A stretch of DNA of 64,000 nt from Halotia branconii CENA392 (GCF_029953635.1 NZ_CP124543.1:6666367-6730366), one strand, 5' to 3'. Positions 17,059 to 26,813 are shown, counted from the stretch's first letter. Notes: generated by a model not told the origin, from the letters alone. Numbers and translations are program-made.

Positions 17059-20000
17059 TCATCTGCCAAAACACAAGGCGCGATCGCCTCTTGTTACTTT
17101 CGGGTTAGTCTGTAAATAATCCTGTAATAAATTGCAGCCCCGCGCTATTAAATTTTCTAGCCTAATATCTGCTAATTCACGGAAAATTACAGTACCATTG
17201 CCACTACCCGCAGCTAAAGTCTTGCTATCAGGGCTAAAGCTGACACTGGTTAATTCTTCTTTGTCACCTTTTAAAGCAATCAATAAAGTTCCTTCTCGAT
17301 TCCAAAGCCTGATTTTGTTATCACTGGAGGCTGCTAAAGTTTTGCCATCTGGGCTAAAGCTAACACTAATGAAATTGTCGCCATCCCCTACAAGATTACT
17401 TAAAAAACGGCCGTCCCGACTCCAAAGTTTGACTGTGCTATCAATACTAGCTGAGGCCAACTCCTGACTATCAGGCGACCATGCTACACCGTTAACTCGA
17501 CGACTATGGCTATTTAGGGTATGTAGTAATTTACCTTCTTGATTCCAAAGCTTCACCGTTTTGTCGTCACTAGCAGAAGCTAGCAGCTTACCATCTGGAC
17601 TAAAGCTGACCCAATTTACTGCATCTTGATGTCCCTGCAAGGTTTTGAGTAGTTTACCGTCTCGACTCCAAAGCTTTACTGTTTTGTCTTTACTAGCTGA
17701 AGCGATTTCTTGACCATCAGGTGTCCAAGCTACACCTAAAACTGCATCTTGATGACCCTGCAAGGTTTTGAGTAGTTTACCGTCACGACTCCAAAGCTTT
17801 ACCGTTTTATCTCTACTAGCCGAGGCGATAGTCTGACCGTCATGACTAAAACTAACACCCCAAACTTGACCCTGATGACCCTTTAACGTGTTTAGCAGTT
17901 TACCATCCCGATTTAAAAGTTTGATTGTTTTGTCTTGGCTTGCTGCTGCTAAAATGCGATCGCTAGGACTAAAACTAATACTAGTAATCCAGTCGTCGTT
18001 ATTAGCTTTGGGAGTTCTTAGCAGCACATCGTCCCAATGCCAGAGTTTGATAGTTTTGTCACGACTTGCAGAAGCCAGGGTGCGATTATCAGGGCTGAAA
18101 CTAACGCTGTTGACCCAATTATTATGTCCTTTTAAAGTTCCCAGCAGTACGCCTTGAGAAGTCCAAAGTTTAATCGTTTCGTCGGTGCTGGCTGAAGCAA
18201 TAGTATTACCATCGGGACTAAAACTGACACTAGTAACTCCTGCACTATGACCAGACAAAGTTTTTAATAGCTGACCTTGGGTATTCCACAGTTTAATAGT
18301 TTTGTCTAAACTAGCAGTGGCAATAATTTGACTATTGGGCGACCAAGTGATACTTTTAATTGCGTCTTCATGTCCCTCCCAAGTTTTGAGTAGCTGACCA
18401 TCCCGATGCCAAAGCTTAATGCTGTTGTCAGCACCGGCGGAAGCTATAATTTGACCGTCCGGCGACCAAGCTACACTTAAAACTGCGAGATTATGCCCTT
18501 TGAATGTGTGGAGTAATTTGCCATCTCGACTCCACAATTTGACTGTTTTATCTGTACTGGCTGAAGCAATAAATTGATTATCAGGGCTGAAAATGACACT
18601 ATTTATTACATCTTCATGACCTATTAAAGTAGTAATCAATTCACCATCTCGATTCCAGAGTTTTACCGTTTTATCCTGACTAGCAGATGCGATAAGTTCA
18701 CCGTTAGGACTGAATGTAACGCTGTTGACTACATCATCATGCCCCGACAAAGTTTTCAGCAAGTTACCATCAAAGCGCCAGAGTTTGATTGTGTTATCTG
18801 CACTTGCTGAGGCAATCAAAGAGCGATCGCTACTAAATGTAACACTATTTACTCCAGATATATGTCCTTCTAAACGGTTATATTCTCTCGCCCCGGAAAC
18901 TGCTTGATATAGTGCCGTCTTTACTTTTTCTCTCGTGGAGACATCTACCCATACAGCACTTTGTAGTTTTTTACCTGCCTTTAAACCTTCTTTTAAAGCA
19001 TCAAGACCTTTTTGGGAAGCAAAAAGGGCTTCACTAGATACACTCAGAGTTTTAATCTCACTATCTACTGCTGTAACGATAGAGACACTTAACCCTAATA
19101 TGGCTAGAAATGAAGCAGTTAGCGCTATTTTTAATGTCCGATTTAATCGCGCTTCACTTAGCCTTTGTTGTTTTTGACTTTCTGCTAATTGAGCAGTTAA
19201 TTCTTTTTCTTTGAGTTCAGCTCGTAATTGCTCAATTTCTAACTGACTTAGCTCTTCCCGCTTGCGTAGTTCTCGTAATTCTGCAACTAAATCCAATCCC
19301 TGTTGGGGATGAATATTTATCAGTTTAGCTTGCTGCTTGTTTTCGCTGAGTTCGTTTTTGAGTCGTTCAATCTCTAATTGACTTTGATCTACTTTATAAC
19401 GCAATTGGTTAAGTTGAGCTTGTAAACTCGATTCTTGTTGTTGGAGGTAACGAATCAAATCTACTAAATAATCATGAATGAGTTGATAGCGTTCCGGCAT
19501 ATCGGGAAACAGTACCACTAAACCGGAACTAACTAAAATGTCTAATACTAATTCTAGTTTTTCAGCATCTTCGATTTCAGCTAATTCTGCTGTTAATTCC
19601 GCACGAGTTTTAAAAGGACGTTGGTTACTTTCATCGGTTAAAAAATACAAAACTAGTAATGCTGCTCGTTCATTTTCGGGGCCACAATCTTTAATCAGTT
19701 CTTTAATATATCTTTCGATGAGTTTATTCGGTCTATATTGCTGGTATTGCTCTAAGGTAGTAATGCGCTCGTCTTGGAGTTGCGCTCCGACAACTTGTAA
19801 TTCAATCGGTCTGACTTCTCCCAATTCTGTTGATAAATCCTCAACTAAAGCATCAATTAAAGCATGCTCTAAGTTAAATTGAGAACGTCCTGTTAATTTA
19901 CTAATGACAGCTTTAGCATATTCTGAAGAAAAATTATTTAATTGATAGCGAATATTTTTATCTAGTATATTATTATTAATTGCTTCTAAAGCAGAGAGAT

Positions 20001-22164
20001 GTTTAAACTCTAATAAGCGATGTAAATAATCTTCTCGTAAGGTAAGGATAACTTTAACAAAAGATATATTAAGACACTGACTAATAAATTGATCAAATTC
20101 TTGCTTTTGCTGGCGATCGCTATAACCAAAGAAAAATTCTTCAAATTGATCAAAAATTAAAACTGTAATCAAATGTTTGTTAGCATTTTCTTGTAATTGT
20201 TGGATAATTTCAGTAATATTAACAAGTTTGGTAGGGTCAGGTAAATCTTCAGTTTCAATGACTGTTTCTTCTTGAAGATGAAACATAGACTCGCTTAAAG
20301 ATTTGCCTAATGCTTGCACCCAATCAGTATAAACTTGCAAAACTACAGGCACGGCAATTTGATCGCCAACTGCCCGATTTTGTAATGCTGGCACTAAACC
20401 CGCTGTGACAGTAGAACTCTTTCCTACCCCTGAAGGGCCGTGAATTACAGTCAGTTTTTGATCAGCGCGGCTAATTCTACCAATTAAGTTATTAATATCT
20501 CGTTCTCGACCAGAGGCGGCAATTTCTAGAGCAATACTGCTACTCCCAGAAGGAGACATTAAGGCTGGGTTTGTTACCTGGCGTTGGGGTTGCAAACGCC
20601 CCGCACCAATGAAAGCCCGAAAGCCATACTGCTGTTCTACAGAACGTCGCTTTTGTCTAATATAGTAGGCCTCTAAATATCTACCTGCTGCAAAATAAAG
20701 CGATCGCAATGTCCGCAACAATCTAATATAACGATGGGCATCATATTGATGAGTGCTATTTTCTAAAGCTTTTGGTAATTCCTGGGTAGCTTTTTCTAAA
20801 TATGTCCGTGCTACTTCTTGCTCGCCTAAATTTTGCTGTGCTTTGGCTAAAATTAAATAATAAACTTGTGCCAATAGTAAGGGAAATAAGCAGTGATGGG
20901 GGTCACTATGCTTATGCGCCTCTTCTAATTTTAATAAAGATACATGAGCTAATATACTCGCCTGTACCCAGCGCGACTCCTGCACTGCAACTTGTGCCAA
21001 AAAACCGTAGTCACAAGCCAGTTGAATTTGACTGCCATAGGTTTGATGCAACTCTAAAGATTGTTCAGCAACAATCTGTAGTTCTGACCACTGTTCTAGA
21101 TGTTGTAAAACTTCTGCAAGTTGACCAATAAATTCAGCAGCTATATCTGGACGCTGAGCCACTTTTAAAATACTTAAACATTGCTGAAAATAAGATTTAG
21201 CTGCTTGCCAATGGCGACGATTTTCTGGGCGATTTTGCTCTGCTAGGCGACAGTAACATAAGCCAACATAAAACAGCAAAACTCCTTGTCGGAGTGAAGG
21301 TGAAGTATAATTGCTGACAATTTCTAATTCTGCACTCCAGGAATCTGCAAGTCTGGGACTATAATTTTCTAATTCATTTTGCTGGGCTAAACGCTGCCAA
21401 ATCTGCAAACTCTGGCGGAAATGATTTAAAGCGATATTGATGCGATCGCTGACATAATTGTCAAGACCAAAAACAAACTTTAAACTAGCGTGTAATTCTG
21501 GTTCTAAAGTAACACCGCGATCGTGCAACTCTCCAATGGCAAACTGAAGCTCATCGCTATGTTCCCAAACTTGTTCTAAGGTAGAGTAATTATCACCTAT
21601 TTGATTTTTTGAATTTTTTACAACATCAGTTGGCAACACTTTAGCAAACAAAGAATCAGTTTCTTGTTGCAAAAATTGCAGCAACTGAGGAGTGGTCATT
21701 TCAAATCTAATTGGTGTCGCCGCCCAACTAGCGAAATCAGGCGCTAAACGCACTACTTTTTGCAATACTTGATCGTTCACCCATAAAATCATCGGGAATG
21801 GGTGACGTTTACGAAATTCATCACGAATCTGATTGATGGAACTCAGTAGATCGTCAATTTCATCTACTAACTCTAAACCCAAAACCATTAATGCTGATGT
21901 GGGGCGATCTTCAGTAATTCTTTGTAAATGAATGCTTGTATAAAGACTTCTGGCGTTGTGAGGTAAAACTACCTTTTGAATGTAGTGCGTTCCTAAAAAT
22001 CTTTCTGTGAGTTGTTGCAGTATTTGCTCTTGCAAAACTCGATAGTTGCAGCATACTAAAACCACAGAAAACTGACCGCTAGATAGAGAAATTGCCCTCC
22101 CTAAACTCCGTAAAGCTTTTTCGTTAGCTGCTGTTATATTTGCTTGTGGGTGTCGTTCAACCAT
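17059..22164 (-). CDS. Novel-STAND ATPase with 14 WD40 repeats
   Basis: A 1701-residue multidomain protein. Residues 1-180 form a degenerate ATPase-like or sensor region. About 200-530 is helical and TPR-like. At 555-900 lies a nSTAND-type P-loop module (Walker A GPSGVGKSS at 576-584, Walker B VLIFDQFEEFFF near 670). A coiled coil spans about 910-1000, then one membrane segment (IALTASFLAILGLSVSIVTA, about 1010-1031). Residues 1093-1670 hold 14 WD40 units of about 41 residues (GH...SFSPDG...IASAS.D.TVKLW), enough for two seven-bladed propellers. STAND proteins are signal-operated switches, and the propeller is the likely ligand or protein sensor. Its start overlaps the upstream ATPase gene by 31 bp, implying coupled translation. 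Specific function unknown. Confidence 0.88.
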   Translation of the reverse strand: MVERHPQANITAANEKALRSLGRAISLSSGQFSVVLVCCNYRVLQEQILQQLTERFLGTHYIQKVVLPHNARSLYTSIHLQRITEDRPTSALMVLGLELVDEIDDLLSSINQIRDEFRKRHPFPMILWVNDQVLQKVVRLAPDFASWAATPIRFEMTTPQLLQFLQQETDSLFAKVLPTDVVKNSKNQIGDNYSTLEQVWEHSDELQFAIGELHDRGVTLEPELHASLKFVFGLDNYVSDRINIALNHFRQSLQIWQRLAQQNELENYSPRLADSWSAELEIVSNYTSPSLRQGVLLFYVGLCYCRLAEQNRPENRRHWQAAKSYFQQCLSILKVAQRPDIAAEFIGQLAEVLQHLEQWSELQIVAEQSLELHQTYGSQIQLACDYGFLAQVAVQESRWVQASILAHVSLLKLEEAHKHSDPHHCLFPLLLAQVYYLILAKAQQNLGEQEVARTYLEKATQELPKALENSTHQYDAHRYIRLLRTLRSLYFAAGRYLEAYYIRQKRRSVEQQYGFRAFIGAGRLQPQRQVTNPALMSPSGSSSIALEIAASGRERDINNLIGRISRADQKLTVIHGPSGVGKSSTVTAGLVPALQNRAVGDQIAVPVVLQVYTDWVQALGKSLSESMFHLQEETVIETEDLPDPTKLVNITEIIQQLQENANKHLITVLIFDQFEEFFFGYSDRQQKQEFDQFISQCLNISFVKVILTLREDYLHRLLEFKHLSALEAINNNILDKNIRYQLNNFSSEYAKAVISKLTGRSQFNLEHALIDALVEDLSTELGEVRPIELQVVGAQLQDERITTLEQYQQYRPNKLIERYIKELIKDCGPENERAALLVLYFLTDESNQRPFKTRAELTAELAEIEDAEKLELVLDILVSSGLVVLFPDMPERYQLIHDYLVDLIRYLQQQESSLQAQLNQLRYKVDQSQLEIERLKNELSENKQQAKLINIHPQQGLDLVAELRELRKREELSQLEIEQLRAELKEKELTAQLAESQKQQRLSEARLNRTLKIALTASFLAILGLSVSIVTAVDSEIKTLSVSSEALFASQKGLDALKEGLKAGKKLQSAVWVDVSTREKVKTALYQAVSGAREYNRLEGHISGVNSVTFSSDRSLIASASADNTIKLWRFDGNLLKTLSGHDDVVNSVTFSPNGELIASASQDKTVKLWNRDGELITTLIGHEDVINSVIFSPDNQFIASASTDKTVKLWSRDGKLLHTFKGHNLAVLSVAWSPDGQIIASAGADNSIKLWHRDGQLLKTWEGHEDAIKSITWSPNSQIIATASLDKTIKLWNTQGQLLKTLSGHSAGVTSVSFSPDGNTIASASTDETIKLWTSQGVLLGTLKGHNNWVNSVSFSPDNRTLASASRDKTIKLWHWDDVLLRTPKANNDDWITSISFSPSDRILAAASQDKTIKLLNRDGKLLNTLKGHQGQVWGVSFSHDGQTIASASRDKTVKLWSRDGKLLKTLQGHQDAVLGVAWTPDGQEIASASKDKTVKLWSRDGKLLKTLQGHQDAVNWVSFSPDGKLLASASDDKTVKLWNQEGKLLHTLNSHSRRVNGVAWSPDSQELASASIDSTVKLWSRDGRFLSNLVGDGDNFISVSFSPDGKTLAASSDNKIRLWNREGTLLIALKGDKEELTSVSFSPDSKTLAAGSGNGTVIFRELADIRLENLIARGCNLLQDYLQTNPKVTRGDRALCFGR

Positions 22165-23471
22165 GATTTAAATTTTTGCGTTTCCTCTAAAACGGGGTTG
22201 ACGGCAAACCAAGCTCCTTGATGATCGCGGTATTCAAAAACAAATAAACTCCGCAATAAAGTGTGATATTCTATATCTCCTCTCACCCTTTGCTGTTGCA
22301 CAACTTGAAATATGAGTTCCCATTCATGGGGATCTATGGCATTAGCTCGGTAGTCTCTTTGTCTTTGAATTACTAACTCCACACATTCGCGATCAAATGG
22401 TGGATCTTGTTCTCGCAGACAGTCAAATAGCAGCCCTAGTAAGTCGCGCACATGACCACCACTAATTAAGCACAACCGATCTAATGTTGCTAAATTATCA
22501 AACACCTCTGTAATTAAGTTTAAGCGATCGCTAGGCAGAATTTCTGGGAAGGCTCTAGCTAAAACCATTTGGCGAATCATTGCTAACCCTTGATTGAAGA
22601 CTTCGCCAGAACGCAGACGCACAGGGATCATTGGTAAGACTTTCGGGGCTACTCCACCTCCCAGGCGATGCTGAAGTTCGGCGCTATCGTTAGAAAAAGT
22701 TAAAGCCAAAGGAATCGTGTAGACTATATGACAATTGAGTTTGCGTAACTGTTCGCCCCGTTGAATAAATAAATATTCTGGTAGCGATCGCCCGGATGGT
22801 AAAGGACGAATTGCTACTCGATCTAAGTTATCAACAATTACTACTAATCCTTTTTTGCCTATAGCTTTAAGTTGTTGATTTGCACGTTCTAGCAGTTCTT
22901 GATTAATTGACTGCAAAATATTTTGGGTGCGCGGTTCTAAATAATCTCTTAACCGCCGCCGCAGTTGAGGACTTTCTTTCGTTTTGGCGGTAATTTTGGC
23001 GATACCCACAGATAACTCTGCTTCTACCCCTAGTTCAATTGGCGTTTGCATAAAATCGACAACCTCAGCAAACAATTTGGTAAAGTAGCTGGGTTTGAGT
23101 CTAATTCTCATCGCTTCTAGACTTTCGCTGACTTGACCTGCGATCGCCAGTAAAATATCAGTCACATCCACATCTGCCATTTCTAAGACATGGGTAGACT
23201 CAAAGTAAACTACATGAAATTTTTGTTCTTCTAATTCTGCTTTGAGTCGCAACAGTTCTGTTGATTTGCCACAGCCGAGATGCCCTGTAAATAGTTGACA
23301 GGTAGGCGTATTCGGCGATATCCGAGCGATCGTGCGTTGTAGAGCCTCAATGATTTTGCCACCCCGCACCGCTGCAAAATCGATATAATATCGGCGATCG
23401 GTAGCATTTCCTATCATTAGAGGTCTGCTCGGATTACAAGCTTGATAAAATCTTTCTAAATCTAGGAGCAT
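22134..23471 (-). CDS. AAA ATPase paired with the STAND-WD40 protein
   Basis: A 445-residue soluble ATPase. Walker A is GHLGCGKST (63-71) and Walker B LVVIVDNLDRV (about 215-225), with arginine-rich segments and a winged-helix-like C-terminus. It starts MLLDLERFYQACNPSRPL, a beginning I associate with cyanobacterial ATPases found beside WD40/STAND genes. The 31-bp overlap with the next gene makes a two-gene operon. It may regulate or load the STAND partner. No nuclease, protease or other effector domain is recognisable in it. Confidence 0.8.
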   Translation of the reverse strand: MLLDLERFYQACNPSRPLMIGNATDRRYYIDFAAVRGGKIIEALQRTIARISPNTPTCQLFTGHLGCGKSTELLRLKAELEEQKFHVVYFESTHVLEMADVDVTDILLAIAGQVSESLEAMRIRLKPSYFTKLFAEVVDFMQTPIELGVEAELSVGIAKITAKTKESPQLRRRLRDYLEPRTQNILQSINQELLERANQQLKAIGKKGLVVIVDNLDRVAIRPLPSGRSLPEYLFIQRGEQLRKLNCHIVYTIPLALTFSNDSAELQHRLGGGVAPKVLPMIPVRLRSGEVFNQGLAMIRQMVLARAFPEILPSDRLNLITEVFDNLATLDRLCLISGGHVRDLLGLLFDCLREQDPPFDRECVELVIQRQRDYRANAIDPHEWELIFQVVQQQRVRGDIEYHTLLRSLFVFEYRDHQGAWFAVNPVLEETQKFKSWLNDTHKQI

Positions 23472-23856
23472 AGCTAGTCAGGTTAACTTCAGAAAAAGGA
23501 TGACGAAATCTGCTGAATAAATATATTTATTTTGAATAATTTATGCTTTGGTTTAATTTTATTCCATCTAAATTAGTAGCGATTCAGGATAATTTGGAAT
23601 ATCTATTTTTAGAAGTAATACAGCAATTATGCCATTTATTAAGTAAACAGTAATACTACTACGAATACAAAATGCCAAAATCTCTAATATAAAAACAGGT
23701 ACTTTTAGGAATCTTAAAAATATTCAGTCACGTAAAAGGTAGTGTGATGTACAATTTTGTAGCATCCTCAAAAAAATTGAATTTAACTTGCGGGATGTTT
23801 CTTTTACCTCTGCCTCTTCGCTGACGCAATTAGATTTTAGTGGAGCAGAATTAATT
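23472..23856. other. Upstream region of the ATPase/STAND pair
   Basis: A 385-bp AT-rich gap between the ATPase gene and the decayed uma2 gene. It should hold the promoter of the minus-strand pair, but I could not assign boxes with confidence. No coding potential or repeat was recognised. Confidence 0.3.
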
Positions 23857-24245
23857 ATGACTGCTTTAACTTTGCAATTTTAAAGTTGATACATTTGGGC
23901 AAGCAGGGGAAGCAGAGGAGGCAGGGGGAGTAAGAAAAGTAATTTGTATCAATAATTTCGTGAAATGGTATCACACCACAACAGAGAAAGAAATATCTTC
24001 CACTGTGTCCAGATTTTGCAGTGGAATTAGTTTCTGAAACTGATGATGTGGAAGATACTCAAGCCAAGATGCAGGAATACTTAGCGAATGGTTTACAACT
24101 TGGTTGGTTAATCAATCCTAAAGATCAACAAGTAATAATCTATCGCCCTAATCAAGCACCGGAAATTTTACAATCTCCGCAAAATTTATCTGGTGAAGAT
24201 GTTCTCCCTGGCTTTGTTTTAAATTTACAGCCGATTTTTGCATAA
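23857..24245 (+). pseudogene. Uma2 (DUF820) gene broken by a MITE
   Basis: An ATG at 23857 starts MTALTLQF, a typical Uma2 N-terminus, and then runs into a MITE and a stop. Just past the MITE end (23970) the other half of a Uma2 protein reads through: TPQQRKKY, PLCPDFAVELVSETDDVED, KMQEYLANGLQLGWLINP, VIIYRP, LSGEDVLPGFVLNL, ending at 24245. Uma2 proteins are usually about 190 residues; roughly 80-100 N-terminal residues, including the first catalytic acidic residue, are missing. This suggests an insertion followed by a deletion that also removed the left MITE end. A GTG at 24021 could start a 74-aa fragment, which should be inactive. Confidence 0.8.
23879..23970 (+). mobile_element. MITE copy 3 (TACCR...GGTA family), left end lost
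   Basis: It matches the family from TTTAAAGTTGATACA to the right end CGTGAAATGGTA but lacks the terminal TACCGTTTCAC. On the right it is followed by TCA. The missing left end coincides with the deletion in the uma2 gene. Confidence 0.75.
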
Positions 24246-24434
24246 ATAAATCATTGCCAAAGTTATTAAATAATGCAAAAACGATATTACATTGTCCTGC
24301 AAATCTTTCCCTTTGGAGAGCGATGCCTTCGGCAAAGCTTCGCTAACGCTATCAATATACTCCGTCGTAATGGTCATACTTCCATTACAATTACTCAAAG
24401 ATTTCTCTTTAATGATATTGACAAACTTCTTGCC

Positions 24435-24585
24435 GGGTGCATCCCAGTTTTTATTTTCCAATGAGATAATAACTGTCATTGCGAGGAGGAACGACGAAGC
24501 AATCGCATCGACTCGCTCTTAGTTGGAGGATTTTGCGATTGCTTCGCTTCGCTCGCAATGACATTCAAAAAAGTGGGATGCTCCC
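24435..24585. repeat. Composite palindromic element with nested repeats
   Basis: The outer imperfect ends GGGTGCATCCCA (24435 on) and TGGGATGCTCCC (to 24585) enclose perfect inner inverted repeats GTCATTGCGAG (24475-24485) and CTCGCAATGAC (24552-24562), with AAGCAATCGC / GCGATTGCTT next inside. This type of bacterial interspersed palindrome is common in filamentous cyanobacteria. No coding capacity. Confidence 0.65.
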
Positions 24586-24620
24586 CTTCTTGCCTTTGTG
24601 GAATGAAACAGCCCTGGCTC

Positions 24621-24740
24621 ATATCGTGTTCAGGTAAAGACTTATCATTAAGACCGCAGGGGGCAGGGAGCAGGGGGAGAAAGAGTTTTCAGGTTTTTGC
24701 ACAGATGCAGGATTCATAACTAATAAGCCGGACACGATAT
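24621..24740. repeat. MITE-like element with ATATCGTGT ends
   Basis: ATATCGTGTTC (24621-24631) and GGACACGATAT (24730-24740) are inverted copies with one mismatch. They bound 120 bp that includes a GGGGGCAGGGAGCAGGGGG purine-rich run at 24659-24677. With the element at 24435 it fills most of the 586-bp gap between the uma2 remnant and proB. Confidence 0.5.
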
Positions 24741-24831
24741 CACAGGAGGAACCTAGCTGCTGTTGTTAATTCAGCCTCTAATCCCACTCAAATTTCATGT
24801 ACAAATCATAATTGATCGCTTGGCAAATAAT

Positions 24832-25941
24832 TTAAGTTAAAACCAAGTTATCTCGGTGAATTACGGTGTCTGCACCTGCATAGCCCAAAATTGTAGAAAT
24901 TTCTCTAGACTGGCAGCCGCGAATCTTTTGCAGTTCATCGCTAGTGTAGTTCACAAGTCCTCTGGCAATTTCGTTGCCATTGGTGTCGCACAACTGTACA
25001 GCGTCTTGAGTGTCAAAGATTCCTTCAACTGATTTAATTCCAGCTGCCAACAATGATTTTCCCGCTTGGGAAATTGCGGCGATCGCTCCTGAATCTAAGT
25101 ATAATTTACCAGTAGGTACTAGACCGTAAGCTATCCAACGTTTACGTGCAGAAGTTGGCTCCGGTTGCGGTTGAAAATGAGTACCCAGTAATTCTCCTTG
25201 TAAAATTTTTTCTATATTGTGAGGAAATCGCCCTTGGGTAATTACAGTACGTACTCCCGCAGCAATGGCAATTCTGGCAGCAGAAATTTTTGTTACCATC
25301 CCACCAGTACCCCATTGAGAACCTTGAGTACCTGTTTGGATCTGTAATTGTGCCAATTCTTTCATACTACTAACTAAAGCGATCGGCTGGGCATCTGGTA
25401 CAGAACGGGGATCGGCTGAGTAAAGTCTATCGACATCGGTGAGTAAAAATAGCCAATCTGCCTCTACTAAACTAGCAACTAAGGCTGAGAGGGTATCATT
25501 ATCGCCAAATTTCAGTTCGTCCACTGCTACGGTATCATTTTCATTCACTACGGGGATCACTCCCAGTCCTAGCAGTTCTCGAAAGGTGTTGTAAGCGTTG
25601 AGATAGCGACTACGTTGTACTAAATCGCTACGAGTTAGTAACACCTGAGCAATTGGCTGTTGTAAAGTGGTAAACAAATCGTCATATACACGCATTAACC
25701 GTCCTTGCCCAACTGCTGCTACTGCTTGTTTAAGAGCGATCGCTTTAGGACGTTCCGTTAAACCCAAACGCGCACAACCCACGCCAACAGCGCCAGAAGA
25801 TACCAAAATTACCCGATGACCTTGCCCCCTTAAACAAGAAAGTGTTTCTGCTAAAGTAGCAATAGTGGAAAGTGCCAGTTGTCCAGTTTCTGGTTTGGTT
25901 AAGCTAGAAGTGCCGATTTTGACGACAATCGTTTTGGTCAT
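24832..25941 (-). CDS. proB: Glutamate 5-kinase
   Basis: A 369-residue ProB that phosphorylates the γ-carboxyl of L-glutamate with ATP, the first step of proline synthesis. The amino-acid kinase domain (1-260) has VVKIGTSSLT, VSSGAVGVGCARL, VVNENDTVAVDELKFGDND and WGTGGMVTKISAARIA. A C-terminal PUA domain (about 280-365) is standard for long ProB forms and takes part in feedback regulation. ATG start at 25941. yqeG lies upstream on the same strand, separated by a repeat-bearing 347-bp gap. Confidence 0.96.
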   Translation of the reverse strand: MTKTIVVKIGTSSLTKPETGQLALSTIATLAETLSCLRGQGHRVILVSSGAVGVGCARLGLTERPKAIALKQAVAAVGQGRLMRVYDDLFTTLQQPIAQVLLTRSDLVQRSRYLNAYNTFRELLGLGVIPVVNENDTVAVDELKFGDNDTLSALVASLVEADWLFLLTDVDRLYSADPRSVPDAQPIALVSSMKELAQLQIQTGTQGSQWGTGGMVTKISAARIAIAAGVRTVITQGRFPHNIEKILQGELLGTHFQPQPEPTSARKRWIAYGLVPTGKLYLDSGAIAAISQAGKSLLAAGIKSVEGIFDTQDAVQLCDTNGNEIARGLVNYTSDELQKIRGCQSREISTILGYAGADTVIHRDNLVLT

Positions 25942-25974
25942 TGGTTAATGGCCAACAATAAAAAAAATTGATGA

Positions 25975-26076
25975 TTATAGCGGTTTTCTTATGAAGAAAA
26001 TACACCACTCCAGCCCCTAGTTCATAACCTCTTTTTCTTAATGAAGTGTATCGCACACAACCAAGAAGCGCTATAA
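25975..26076. repeat. Short inverted-end element (TTATAGCG...CGCTATAA)
   Basis: Inverted ends TTATAGCGGTT (25975 on) and AGCGCTATAA (to 26076) bound about 102 bp between yqeG and proB. The match is imperfect past the first eight bases. Confidence 0.4.
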
Positions 26077-26097
26077 CTTTAAACTTTTAACCAAATT

Positions 26098-26139
26098 GTA
26101 AAGCGCCAGTCCTTTTATATTTGAAGGCTGACGCTTTAC
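26098..26139 (-). terminator. Hairpin downstream of yqeG
   Basis: GTAAAGCGCCAGTC and GGCTGACGCTTTAC form a 13-14-bp imperfect stem with a loop of about 14 bases, located 150 bp past the yqeG stop. No clean T-run follows, so it may be a processed RNA structure rather than a true terminator. Confidence 0.4.
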
Positions 26140-26288
26140 GGGTTTATAGTTGTTTATTATGGGCTAGGGTCTTTATTTAGCTGACCCCATGTTATTAATA
26201 CTTATAATCCCAGATTTTTCAGTTTCCTAAATATTTCTTAACCATTTCTTTAGATTTAATTTCCTGAGGATTTTTCAATGTTGAAAAT

Positions 26289-26813
26289 TTAATTTTTTTT
26301 GGGATTAATAGAGGCTCCTAAGATTTCAGAAAACCAAACTTCAAAGTTCCTGATTGGGTGAGATCGCAAGACAGCATCGGCATGAACGATAGGTTCAACC
26401 AAAATGGTAAACATGCCTAGACGATTACCTACTAAGATATCGGTAAATAGGCGATCGCCTACCATCCCTACTTGCTGCACTGGTAAATTCATAGAATTTA
26501 ATGCAGCTCTTATTTTGCGTCGTGAAGGCTTGGCTGCACCTAGATAATAGGGCAAATTAAGAGAGCGAGCAATTCCACCAATTCGTACTTCACTAAGGTT
26601 ATTGCTAACTAAATACAGCATAGCATGAGTACGAATTTGCTTTACCCACTGTTGTAGCTCTGGTGATGCTACTCCTACTCTCATCGGTACTAAAGTTTCA
26701 TCTACATCTAAGACTAGCCCCTTGAGATTATATTGTTGGATAATTTCTGGTGTCAGATTCAATATTGAACCTGACAAAATCAAGTTAGGTTGCAAGAGCT
26801 TGTTCCAAGTCAT
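26289..26813 (-). CDS. YqeG family HAD IIIA phosphatase
   Basis: A 174-residue HAD-superfamily protein. The nucleophile motif is LVLDVDETLVP (DxDxT) near residue 35. YLVSNN supplies the motif II residue, KPSRRKIRAAL the conserved lysine, and VGDRLFTDILVGNRLGM the motif III/IV acidic residues. YqeG-type proteins, including a phosphatidylglycerophosphate phosphatase in phototrophs, dephosphorylate small phosphoesters or lipid precursors. The start is set at ATG 26813 (MTWNKLLQPNLILSG), the conserved family N-terminus; a TTG start 13 codons upstream is less likely. Confidence 0.85.
   Translation of the reverse strand: MTWNKLLQPNLILSGSILNLTPEIIQQYNLKGLVLDVDETLVPMRVGVASPELQQWVKQIRTHAMLYLVSNNLSEVRIGGIARSLNLPYYLGAAKPSRRKIRAALNSMNLPVQQVGMVGDRLFTDILVGNRLGMFTILVEPIVHADAVLRSHPIRNFEVWFSEILGASINPKKN

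Noticed and set aside
17132..19177. Plus-strand open frames opposite the WD40 and coiled-coil region
   Set aside because: They mirror the repeated WD40 codons of the minus-strand gene and have no independent support.
24475..24562. Possible small RNA or terminator at GTCATTGCGAG...CTCGCAATGAC
   Set aside because: The palindrome is a common interspersed repeat with nested outer ends, so a repeat element is the better explanation.
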